Below the pieces are notes generated by a model. It was not told the origin of the DNA. It saw only the letters and a program-made list of their open reading frames with translations, and ran no database searches. This document shows positions 36,344-44,474 of a stretch of DNA of 64,000 nucleotides, in pieces. The position numbers were made by a program, and so were the translations under genes. Source of the DNA: Sphingobacterium tabacisoli (GTDB lineage: Bacteria; Bacteroidota; Bacteroidia; Sphingobacteriales; Sphingobacteriaceae); the NCBI RefSeq assembly GCF_017908035.1, contig NZ_JAEQMU010000001.1, positions 1-64,000 of the forward strand, in the 5' to 3' direction. Every line of letters starts with the position of its first letter. Positions within the stretch are counted from its first letter, which is position 1.

Positions 36344-37246
36344 ATGATTGAATTAAATTGGGAAGGGGTTTATCCAGCGGTGTTGACACCTTTTAAGGAA
36401 AATGGCGATATTGACTTTGAGATGTTTGCAAAGAATACGGAGGCACAGATTAAAGCAGGTGTGCATGGTATTATTATTGCCGGTTCTCTAGGGGATGCCG
36501 CAGTTCTAGAAATGGATGAAAAGTTTGAACTGTTGACATTTACGATTAAGGTGGTTAATGGCCGTGTTCCAGTGATATTAAACATTGCAGAGAACACGAC
36601 AAAAAATGCAGTCAATTTTGCTGTTAAAGCGAAGCAGTTAGGTGCGGATGGTTTGATGTTACTGCCTCCTATGCGTTACAAAGCTGACGATAGAGAAGCT
36701 GTTGAATATTTTAAAGCTGTAGCTAATGCAACAGATCTACCGATTTTGATTTACAATAATCCCGTAGATTATCCCGTATTCGTGTCGCTAGCTATGTTTG
36801 AAGAATTGCAGTTATGCCCAACAATCAAGGCTGTCAAAGAGTCGACGAGGGATCTTACGAATATCACCAGGATGAAAAATAGATTTAGGGACCGTTATAA
36901 GATACTAGCTGGAGTCGATACGATATCGCTAGAGGCATTGGCCGTTGGTGCCGATGGTTGGGTCTTTGGTTTAGTGGATGCCTTCCCTAAAGAGACCGTA
37001 GCAATGTACAACCATGTTAAAAATGGAGAGTTTGCTAAAGCATTAGAATTATATCGATGGTTTATGCCATTGTTGGAATTGGATATTCATCCGAAACTGA
37101 TACAGTATATCAAGTTGGCAGCAACGGCAGAAGGTATAAGTACACCATATTTGCGTGCTCCAAGGCTTCCACTAGTTGGAGAAGAAGCAGAGAGGATAAA
37201 TAAAGTTATCGCAGACGGTATCGCAAGTCGTCCAAAATTAGATTAG
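36344..37246 (+). CDS. DHDPS/NAL-family lyase, probable D-pyrroline-4-hydroxy-2-carboxylate deaminase
   Basis: The 300-residue class I aldolase-fold enzyme keeps the Schiff-base lysine Lys165 (IKAVKES) and Tyr137 (IYNNP). The usual GTTGE motif is GSLGDA here, so it is not a standard lysine-pathway DapA. In hydroxyproline catabolism a DHDPS-family enzyme converts pyrroline-4-hydroxy-2-carboxylate to 2-oxoglutarate semialdehyde with loss of ammonia. The next three genes (semialdehyde dehydrogenase, Hyp epimerase, D-amino-acid oxidase) support that role. A competing option is L-2-keto-3-deoxyarabonate dehydratase, a related enzyme that also yields 2-oxoglutarate semialdehyde. Confidence 0.85.
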   Translation: MIELNWEGVYPAVLTPFKENGDIDFEMFAKNTEAQIKAGVHGIIIAGSLGDAAVLEMDEKFELLTFTIKVVNGRVPVILNIAENTTKNAVNFAVKAKQLGADGLMLLPPMRYKADDREAVEYFKAVANATDLPILIYNNPVDYPVFVSLAMFEELQLCPTIKAVKESTRDLTNITRMKNRFRDRYKILAGVDTISLEALAVGADGWVFGLVDAFPKETVAMYNHVKNGEFAKALELYRWFMPLLELDIHPKLIQYIKLAATAEGISTPYLRAPRLPLVGEEAERINKVIADGIASRPKLD

Positions 37247-37270
37247 AACATCCTATAAATGTTATATGCA

Positions 37271-37300
37271 ATAGGCGATTGGTGTATGCCTTTCGCCTAT
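37271..37300 (+). other. Intergenic hairpin within the Hyp cluster
   Basis: ATAGGCGA (37271-37278) and TCGCCTAT (37293-37300) form a perfect 8-bp stem with a 14-nt loop in the 86-bp gap between the lyase and the dehydrogenase genes. There is only a weak T-run afterwards. It may tune relative expression or be a partial terminator. Confidence 0.4.
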
Positions 37301-37332
37301 AATTCGTTTTAAGTGAAATAAAGCCGAAAAGA

Positions 37333-38817
37333 ATGAACCAACCAAAGATATTTTTAGAAGAATGTGCGCATTTAGCAGCAGAGGCTTTTCAGTTTTTAAA
37401 GTCCACGACAGTCGCAGACCGAGCTAAATTTATGCATGCGGTAGCCGATGAGATCGAAGCTATCGGGCAGGAATTGTTAGATGCAGCGCATGAAGAGACC
37501 GCATTGCCGATGGGACGTCTTGCAGGAGAGAAAGCAAGAACAGTAAATCAATGGCGTAGCTATGCTAACGCGGTAGCATCTGGCCTGTATACTGAAGCTC
37601 GGATCGATTTGTCAGAACCGGAAAAAGGCAAGAGCGATATTCGGAAATATAATATAGGAATAGGCCCTGTATTGGTTTTTGGTGCGAGTAATTTTCCATT
37701 TGCATTCTCTACAGCAGGAGGTGATACCGCCAGTGCTATCGGAGCCGGATGCCCAGTCCTTGTAAAAGGTCATTCGGGACATACCAAAACGTCTACTATT
37801 ATGGCACGGACAATTACGGAAGTGGTTGCTCGATTTGGTTGGCCTAATGGAATATTCAGCCATATATTAGGTAATAACGTAGATGGTACAGACTTGAAAA
37901 TAGGAGCTTATCTGGCTGCCCATCCTTCTATCAAAGCAATTGGGTTTACGGGCTCTTATTATGGTGGTAAATCGTTGTTTGATATTGCTAATCAACGGGA
38001 AGAACCTATTCCAGTTTTTGCAGAAATGGGAAGTGTCAATCCTGTATTTGCTTTTACGCATTTATTGAATGAAAGCGCGGAGTCTTTGGCTAAAGAATAT
38101 GCGTCTTCACTTACATTGGGCGTTGGGCAGTTTTGTACGAACCCAGGAGTTTTTATTGCGGTGAAAGGGACAGGGCTAGAACGCTTTAAGCGCGCTCTCG
38201 AAGCTGAAATAGTGAAGATAGAACCAGCTACGATGCTGAATAGTGGTATTTATTCTCATTTTGAAAAAAATAAAAAAATGCTACAGGATCAAGGTGCTGT
38301 GGCAGTATTGACAGAATCAGCTATAGCAGCTGATGAGGGACAAGGAGCGCCTATCATTGTTCATACTTCCGCTGTTAATTTTTTGAAAAATAAGGTGTTG
38401 AGTGAAGAGGTGTTTGGGCCTTTTGGGATATTGGTCGAAGCGGATGATTATGAGCAGGTGTTTGCTATTGCCCAACAACTCAAAGGTCAATTGACCATTA
38501 CGGTGGCTGCACAATCTCAGGATATAGTAGAACATGGGGATACCATACATGTATTAAAAGATAAGGCAGGACGACTTCTGTTTAATGGTATGCCGACAGG
38601 GGTTGAAGTGGTATATGCCATGCAGCATGGAGGACCGTTTCCGTCGTGTACTGATCCAAGGTTTACATCGGTAGGACCTGACGCTGTAAAGCGATTTGTC
38701 AGACCTTTGGCATTTCAGAATTGGCCGAACGCCTTTTTGCCAGAGGAACTAAAGAATGAAAATCTTTTAGGTATTACTCGTATGGTAGATAATGTACTTA
38801 CAGTAGGACGTGTTTAA
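37333..38817 (+). CDS. 2-Oxoglutarate semialdehyde dehydrogenase (NADP-type aldehyde dehydrogenase)
   Basis: The 494-residue cytoplasmic aldehyde dehydrogenase has FTGS at 205-208, the general base Glu231 (AEMGSVNP) and the nucleophile Cys268 (GQFCTNPG). The FAEMGSVNPVF and GQFCTNPGVF signatures are those of the KGSADH type III group, which oxidises 2-oxoglutarate semialdehyde to 2-oxoglutarate. This is the last step of both hydroxyproline and oxidative L-arabinose breakdown. It follows the lyase gene and precedes the epimerase gene by 25 nt. The match to this subgroup is strong. Which substrate route dominates follows from the neighbours. Confidence 0.9.
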   Translation: MNQPKIFLEECAHLAAEAFQFLKSTTVADRAKFMHAVADEIEAIGQELLDAAHEETALPMGRLAGEKARTVNQWRSYANAVASGLYTEARIDLSEPEKGKSDIRKYNIGIGPVLVFGASNFPFAFSTAGGDTASAIGAGCPVLVKGHSGHTKTSTIMARTITEVVARFGWPNGIFSHILGNNVDGTDLKIGAYLAAHPSIKAIGFTGSYYGGKSLFDIANQREEPIPVFAEMGSVNPVFAFTHLLNESAESLAKEYASSLTLGVGQFCTNPGVFIAVKGTGLERFKRALEAEIVKIEPATMLNSGIYSHFEKNKKMLQDQGAVAVLTESAIAADEGQGAPIIVHTSAVNFLKNKVLSEEVFGPFGILVEADDYEQVFAIAQQLKGQLTITVAAQSQDIVEHGDTIHVLKDKAGRLLFNGMPTGVEVVYAMQHGGPFPSCTDPRFTSVGPDAVKRFVRPLAFQNWPNAFLPEELKNENLLGITRMVDNVLTVGRV

Positions 38818-38842
38818 GTAGAATTTGTATTGATATATAACG

Positions 38843-39841
38843 ATGAAGAAAACTTTTTTTTGTGTTGACTCACATACTTGTGGGTGTCCGGTACGATTGG
38901 TCGCTGGTGGGGGGCCCGTGCTGAAAGGGAAATCCATGATGGAACGTCGCTTGCATTTCATGGAAGAATATGACTGGATACGTAAAGGTTTGATGTTTGA
39001 ACCTCGAGGACATGATATGATGAGTGGCAGTATTTTGTATCCCGCGATAGATCCGAATAATGATACGGGGGTACTTTATATCGAAACTAGTGGATGTCTA
39101 CCCATGTGTGGTCATGGTACAATAGGTACTGTGACCATTGCTATTGAAGAGGGGTTGGTGATTCCAAAGGTGCCGGGCAGATTGAGACTGGAGACACCGG
39201 CTGGTCTGGTCTTGATAGATTATGTGCAAGAAGGAGAAAAGGTTAAAACTGTGAAGTTGACCAATGTAAAGTCGTTCCTTTATAAGGAGGCATTGACTGT
39301 AGATTGTCCTGACTTGGGAGAAATTGTCGCGGATGTCGCTTACGGTGGTAATTTTTATGCGATTATTGATCCACAAAGGAATTTTAAAGATATCAGTGTT
39401 TTCTCTGCAAGCCAATTGATCCATTACGGAAAGCTAATCCGTAGTCTGCTGAACGAGAAATATGAATTTGTGCATCCCGAAGATGAGAACATTCATGGGT
39501 TGAGCCATATCCAATGGACAGGAAAGCCGTCCAAAAGTAATTCGACAGGACGAAATGCCGTGTTGGTGGGTGAAAATGCGCTAGATAGATCTCCCTGTGG
39601 AACTGGCACTTCCGCTCGTATGGCACAGTGGTATGCGAAAGGAAAATTGAAAAAAGGAGAAGAGTTTATTCATGAAAGCTATATTGGTTCACAGTTTATC
39701 GGTCGTGTTGAAGAGGAAGCAACTATTGGAGGAGGAGTCGCGATCATACCTTCTGTAGAAGGTTGGGCTAGGATCACAGGATACAATCAAATCATAATTG
39801 ATGATGAAGATCCCTACAAAGAGGGCTTTCAGGTGATGTAA
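38843..39841 (+). CDS. 4-Hydroxyproline 2-epimerase (proline racemase family)
   Basis: This cytoplasmic enzyme converts trans-4-hydroxy-L-proline to cis-4-hydroxy-D-proline, the first step of the pathway. The 332-residue protein begins FCVDSHTCGCPVRLVAGGGP. It has both catalytic cysteines: Cys89 (MCGHGTIG) and Cys252 (DRSPCGTGTSARMA). Two cysteines distinguish epimerases/racemases from the Cys/Thr dehydratases of the same family. The following gene encodes the D-amino-acid oxidase, 20 nt away, which fits. A proline racemase is less likely, given the neighbours. Confidence 0.92.
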   Translation: MKKTFFCVDSHTCGCPVRLVAGGGPVLKGKSMMERRLHFMEEYDWIRKGLMFEPRGHDMMSGSILYPAIDPNNDTGVLYIETSGCLPMCGHGTIGTVTIAIEEGLVIPKVPGRLRLETPAGLVLIDYVQEGEKVKTVKLTNVKSFLYKEALTVDCPDLGEIVADVAYGGNFYAIIDPQRNFKDISVFSASQLIHYGKLIRSLLNEKYEFVHPEDENIHGLSHIQWTGKPSKSNSTGRNAVLVGENALDRSPCGTGTSARMAQWYAKGKLKKGEEFIHESYIGSQFIGRVEEEATIGGGVAIIPSVEGWARITGYNQIIIDDEDPYKEGFQVM

Positions 39842-39861
39842 TTAATTAATAAAAAGAAAAA

Positions 39862-41121
39862 GTGTCAACACGTAATAAAGGAAGGGTGGCGGTCATAGGA
39901 GCCGGCATCGCAGGTTTATCAACGGCTTATTATCTGTTAAAGGATGGATGGGAAGTCTGTGTTCTAGAAAAAGGGGATGGTATGGATAATTGTTCCTACG
40001 GAAATGCAGGAATGATTGTTCCTAGTCATTTTACACCATTGGCTGCACCAGGCATTGTGGCGCAAGGTGTAAAGTGGATGTTGGATAGTAAAAGTCCCTT
40101 TTATGTACGGCCATCGTTAAATCTTTCACTGATCGACTGGGGGCTTAAGTTCTTAAGACATGCCAATGAAAAGCATGTTAATAAAAATGCAGAGGCGATC
40201 AGAGACTTGAATTTAGCAAGTAGTAGAGCATATGATGTATGGGCTGAAGAAGATGGTTTTGATTTTGAGCTAAGACAGAATGGAATAATGATGCTCTATA
40301 AATCCGAAGAGGTACAGCATGAAGAAGTCGAGTTGGCTGAAAAGGCGTTAAAACTGGGCTTAGATATCGAAGTCTATGATAGGGCGGGGATTCAGGAGCT
40401 GGAGCCTAATCTTCGGATGGATACATTGGGTGGAATATTGTACAAATGCGATGGTATTATGTACCCACCAAAGCTCATGAAAGTATTAACCGAATACCTG
40501 ACAAAGCATGGTGTCCAGTTTAATTATCAGACTGAAGTAACGGAGTTTGGCTTTTCAGGTAAGAAAGTCACGGAAATTCAAACGACTAAAGGTTGCTTTG
40601 GTGCGGATGAGATTGTTGTGACGGGGGGAGCATCATTACCGGTATTAGCTTCCAAATTGGGACTGAAATTACCTCTGATGCCAGGGAAGGGATATTCTTT
40701 TATGTACAATCCACAGGAAGATACATCGATGACACACGCCGCTTTGTTGCTAGAAGCAAGAGTGGCGGTCACCCCAATGAATAATCAGATTCGTTTCAGT
40801 GGTACGATGGAACTCGGACCAGCCAATGATAGAATTTATGAAAATCGGGTAAGGGGGATTGTTGAATCTATTCCAAAATACTTTCCAGATCTAAAAGTTG
40901 ATTATCCACAGGATATTTGGTACGGTTACCGACCATGTTCGCCTGATGGTCTGCCGTATCTCGGACGTGCTTCAAAATATATAAATGTAAGTATTGCTGG
41001 TGGTGGAGGGATGATGGGACTTAGTTTAGGACCCGCCTATGGAAAGTCTATTGCCGCTATTTTGTCCGGTAGACCTACCGAAACCGATATCCAGGGCTTC
41101 ACTCCAGATCGGTTTTATTAA
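39862..41121 (+). CDS. FAD-dependent D-hydroxyproline oxidase/dehydrogenase (DadA-like)
   Basis: The 419-residue flavoprotein oxidises cis-4-hydroxy-D-proline to pyrroline-4-hydroxy-2-carboxylate. The start is GTG at 39862 (MSTRNKGRVAVIGAG). The Rossmann FAD motif GxGxxG is at Gly13, Gly15 and Gly18. A C-terminal FAD/substrate motif is RPCSPDGLPYLGR followed by SIAGGGGMMGLSLGPAYG. The DAO-type fold and position between the epimerase and the peptidases fit the Hyp pathway. As in other DadA-like enzymes, electrons probably go to the respiratory chain rather than O2, but this cannot be told from the sequence. Confidence 0.9.
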   Translation: MSTRNKGRVAVIGAGIAGLSTAYYLLKDGWEVCVLEKGDGMDNCSYGNAGMIVPSHFTPLAAPGIVAQGVKWMLDSKSPFYVRPSLNLSLIDWGLKFLRHANEKHVNKNAEAIRDLNLASSRAYDVWAEEDGFDFELRQNGIMMLYKSEEVQHEEVELAEKALKLGLDIEVYDRAGIQELEPNLRMDTLGGILYKCDGIMYPPKLMKVLTEYLTKHGVQFNYQTEVTEFGFSGKKVTEIQTTKGCFGADEIVVTGGASLPVLASKLGLKLPLMPGKGYSFMYNPQEDTSMTHAALLLEARVAVTPMNNQIRFSGTMELGPANDRIYENRVRGIVESIPKYFPDLKVDYPQDIWYGYRPCSPDGLPYLGRASKYINVSIAGGGGMMGLSLGPAYGKSIAAILSGRPTETDIQGFTPDRFY

Positions 41122-41142
41122 AGCTAGATGTAAACTTAAATT

Positions 41143-42909
41143 ATGAGAAATAAAAGGCCAAAAGTAAAGCGATTTATTGGTACTAGCATGCTTTGCATGA
41201 CTGCTATAATTACGAACGCACAAGACATGGATCTGTACGAACACACAACCCCTATAGAGCCTTATATCATTCAATATAGAAATGATCTACAGGCTGTAAA
41301 TTATTTTTACGGACCGATGCCTAAAGGTTGGGGATTCCAACAGGCAGCTCCTTCTCCGGAGCAGATTGGTCGATTGATAGCTGTTGATAATGATTATCTG
41401 GCTAAATTGAAAAAAATTGATTACAAGCGCCTGAATACAAATGGACAGGTTGATTATATTCTTTTGAATCAAAAAATAAAGCGGCATCAGGATGAGTTGA
41501 ATGAAAGCCTGCAGACTTACCATCGTCTCGAACAATATATTCCTTTTGCAACCAATATCCTTGAGTTTGAACAAAAGCGAAGACGCGGCACCTCTGTGGA
41601 TGGGAAGCAGATTGCAACGGATTTAGAGAAGGTAAAGGAATCTGTTGAAAAGGAGATCCACAATCTACATAGTAGATCATCTATTAACGTAAATGATGTT
41701 GGCTATTTGACGGGGATAGTCGAGTCTTTGCAAAAACGTTTAGAAAGTTCATTCGATTTTTATAATGGTTATGATCCTTCGTTTACGTGGTGGGTGCCTC
41801 AATCATATGAGGCTCTGGATGAGAAATTGACGGCATATAAGGCTGCACTCCAAGCTAAAAGTGACTGGAAGATCTTTGAGGACGGGAGTTACATCGGTGG
41901 GCAGCCTATTGGTAGAGAAGCCCTTAACAAAAAACTGAAAGAAGAGATGATTGCTTATAATGCAGACGAGCTCTTGCGTATCGCGGATAAGGAATGGGCG
42001 TGGTGTGTAGCAGAATTACTTAAGGCATCTCGGGAGATGGGATTTGGCGATGATTGGAAAGCTGCTCAAGAGAAAGTGAAGAACACCTATGTGCCTGAAG
42101 GTAAGCAACCAGACCTTATTAATGAATTATACGACAGAGCTCAGAATTTTATCAAGAATCATGAATTGATGGATATTCCACCATTGGCGGATGAAACTTG
42201 GGGAATGATCATGATGACACCGGAAAGACAGTTGGTCAATCCTTTTTTTACAGGAGGACGAGAGATTAGTATATCGTATCCGACAAATACGATGACTTAT
42301 GATCAAAAGATGATGAGTATGAGGGGGAATAATCCACATTTTTCGCTCGGTACTGTAGCGCATGAGTTGAATCCAGGGCATCATTTGCAGTACTTTATGA
42401 ATAAAAGACATAAGCCTTATCGTGAACAAAATTTTAATACCCCATTCTGGACAGAAGGCTGGACCTTGTACTGGGAATTATTAATGTATAGAATGGGCTT
42501 TGCAAAGACACCAGAAGAACGTATAGGAATGTTGTTTTGGAGAATGCATCGTTGTGCGCGTATCACATTCAGTATTAAATTCCATTTAGGAGAATGGACT
42601 CCGCAGCAGTGTATCGATTACTTAGTCGATCAAGTCGGTCATGAACCAGCCAATGCACACGGAGAAGTCAAGCGATCATTTGAAGGCGCATATGACCCAC
42701 TGTACCAATTAGCTTATATGATAGGAGGATTACAGTTGCTGAGTATCAGCGATGAATTGGTAGGAGTAAACAAAATGTCTTATAAGGAATTTCATGATCG
42801 TGTGATCAAGGAAAACTATATGCCCATGGAGATGTTAAGGGCCATTATGACGGATCAGCAGTTAAAAGCTGAACATCAGACTACATGGAAGTTCTATAAT
42901 TTTGATTAA
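41143..42909 (+). CDS. DUF885-family zinc metallopeptidase-like protein
   Basis: The 588-residue exported protein (signal about 1-26, ending ITNAQ) belongs to the DUF885 family. The zinc motif HELNPGHH (His407, Glu408, His413, His414) is followed by the downstream glutamate Glu438 in FWTEGWTLYWE, the usual third ligand in gluzincin-like enzymes. DUF885 proteins are predicted metallopeptidases. It is 21 nt after the oxidase gene and 17 nt before a permease, so it belongs to this operon. I infer it trims small peptides in the periplasm to supply Pro/Hyp. Substrate specificity is not visible. Confidence 0.85.
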   Translation: MRNKRPKVKRFIGTSMLCMTAIITNAQDMDLYEHTTPIEPYIIQYRNDLQAVNYFYGPMPKGWGFQQAAPSPEQIGRLIAVDNDYLAKLKKIDYKRLNTNGQVDYILLNQKIKRHQDELNESLQTYHRLEQYIPFATNILEFEQKRRRGTSVDGKQIATDLEKVKESVEKEIHNLHSRSSINVNDVGYLTGIVESLQKRLESSFDFYNGYDPSFTWWVPQSYEALDEKLTAYKAALQAKSDWKIFEDGSYIGGQPIGREALNKKLKEEMIAYNADELLRIADKEWAWCVAELLKASREMGFGDDWKAAQEKVKNTYVPEGKQPDLINELYDRAQNFIKNHELMDIPPLADETWGMIMMTPERQLVNPFFTGGREISISYPTNTMTYDQKMMSMRGNNPHFSLGTVAHELNPGHHLQYFMNKRHKPYREQNFNTPFWTEGWTLYWELLMYRMGFAKTPEERIGMLFWRMHRCARITFSIKFHLGEWTPQQCIDYLVDQVGHEPANAHGEVKRSFEGAYDPLYQLAYMIGGLQLLSISDELVGVNKMSYKEFHDRVIKENYMPMEMLRAIMTDQQLKAEHQTTWKFYNFD

Positions 42910-42926
42910 CTGTTTATTCCTAAATT

Positions 42927-44348
42927 ATGATACAAAAAAATGGAATCCAGGAATTTAAAAAATCATTGAGCTTGCTAGACGCGACGATGCTCGTGGCCGG
43001 AAGTATGATTGGCTCGGGAATATTTATAGTGTCATCTGACATAGCCCGAAATACAGGATCTGCTGGTTGGCTAATGGTAGTATGGTTGATCTGTGGGTTT
43101 ATGACCATGGCTGCTGCATTGAGCTATGGCGAGTTGAGTGCTATGTTTCCTAAAGCTGGAGGACAGTATGTCTACCTTAAAGAGGCTTATGGTCCAGTAG
43201 TAAGTTTTACCTTTGGATGGACTTTTTTTGCGGTTATACAGACTGCAACAATAGCTGCTGTAGGGGTCGCCTTTTCCAAATTTACAGCTTATCTTTTTCC
43301 CTTGTTGGATGAAGATGTTTATCTGTTAACTTTGGGTAGTTATGAGATTTCTTCTGCTCAGGTACTGGCTATTGCTGTAATTCTAGTATTGACTTATATT
43401 AACACGAGGGGGGTTCAGAATGGTAAAACATTGCAAACTATTTTGACTTTGATCAAAATATTGAGTTTGATCTTATTGATCTTCTTCGGATTTGCAGCTT
43501 TTGATCTAGAGATCTGGAGTCAGAACTGGGCTGCTGACAAAATGTGGAATTTACATCGGTTGAATGGCGATGGATCTACGGTGGACTATACCTTGTTTAG
43601 CGCTCTGGGAGCAATGTCCGCTGCATTGGTCGGAGCATTGTTCAGCAGTGATTCTTGGCACTCTTCATCTGCGGTTGCAGGAGAAATCAAAAATCCACAA
43701 CGAAATATAGGATTGAGTCTAGCATTAGGGACGATTTTGGTTACGGTGATTTATATCTTAACTAATCTAATGTATACTGGGGTCTTGACTATAGAGGAGA
43801 TGGCTAGTGCGCCTAAGGATCGAGTTGCTATGGTTGTAGCTCAGGAGATTTTTGGTCCTTTTGGTATCACTATACTAGCTATTATGATTATGATAAGCAC
43901 TTTTGGCTGTAACAATGGTTTGATTCTAGCGGGGGCACGTATTTATTATTCTATGGCCACAGATGGGTTGTTCTTTAAGAAAACTGGAACGCTGAATAGA
44001 AACGCTGTTCCGGGGTATGCTTTATGGCTGCAGGGGGCTGTTGCTTCGGCTTGGTGCCTGACCGGAAAGTATGGGGATCTGCTGGATATGATCACTTGTG
44101 TGGTTGTTATTTTTTATGTGCTTTGTATTATCGGTATTTTTCTCTTACGTAAGAAAAGACCTGATATACCAAGACCTTACAAAGCTTTTGGGTATCCACT
44201 AGTGCCTGCTTTGTACATTGTTATGGGATTGTCTTTTATCATTTTGTTGGTGATTTATAAGCCACAGTTTACCTGGCCAGGGATTATTATAACGCTTTTG
44301 GGGATTCCTCTATACTACTTTGTGAAGTACAGGCACAGTCGAGCGTAG
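42927..44348 (+). CDS. APC-family amino-acid permease
   Basis: The 473-residue inner-membrane transporter has about 12 hydrophobic segments. Its first helix holds the APC substrate motif GSMIGSGIFIVSSD. Other family signs are AALSYGELSAMFPKAGGQYVYLKEAYGP and VAGEIKNPQRNIGLSL. The C-terminus carries a short basic soluble tail. In this operon (17 nt after the peptidase gene) its most likely cargo is 4-hydroxyproline, proline or another amino acid freed by the peptidases. This is inferred from context, since APC specificity cannot be read from sequence. Confidence 0.9.
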   Translation: MIQKNGIQEFKKSLSLLDATMLVAGSMIGSGIFIVSSDIARNTGSAGWLMVVWLICGFMTMAAALSYGELSAMFPKAGGQYVYLKEAYGPVVSFTFGWTFFAVIQTATIAAVGVAFSKFTAYLFPLLDEDVYLLTLGSYEISSAQVLAIAVILVLTYINTRGVQNGKTLQTILTLIKILSLILLIFFGFAAFDLEIWSQNWAADKMWNLHRLNGDGSTVDYTLFSALGAMSAALVGALFSSDSWHSSSAVAGEIKNPQRNIGLSLALGTILVTVIYILTNLMYTGVLTIEEMASAPKDRVAMVVAQEIFGPFGITILAIMIMISTFGCNNGLILAGARIYYSMATDGLFFKKTGTLNRNAVPGYALWLQGAVASAWCLTGKYGDLLDMITCVVVIFYVLCIIGIFLLRKKRPDIPRPYKAFGYPLVPALYIVMGLSFIILLVIYKPQFTWPGIIITLLGIPLYYFVKYRHSRA

Positions 44349-44459
44349 GTAGTAAATTGGAGAGAGAAAATGTCACTGTGTAAGATTGTTATAGTCGGTT
44401 TGGATATGCGAGCTGACGTATAGAAGTTGAAAAAGCAAACCGAGCTTGCGAGCTTATTA

Positions 44460-44473
44460 AATAATTATATACT
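44460..44473 (+). promoter_or_regulatory. Shared leader motif AATAATTATATACT
   Basis: The 14-nt string AATAATTATATACT lies directly before the ATG of the S9 peptidase gene. It occurs again, letter for letter, at 48438-48451 directly before the ATG of the GH127 gene. It may act as a ribosome-loading or regulatory leader. The rest of the 126-bp gap (44349-44459) shows nothing else. Confidence 0.35.
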
Positions 44474-44474
44474 T

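Noticed and set aside
36344..37246. Housekeeping DapA (lysine biosynthesis)
   Set aside because: The GTTGE motif is replaced by GSLGDA, and the gene sits among hydroxyproline catabolic genes.
44427..44474. TTG start extending the S9 peptidase by 16 residues
   Set aside because: The extension precedes a normal signal peptide beginning at the ATG at 44475.
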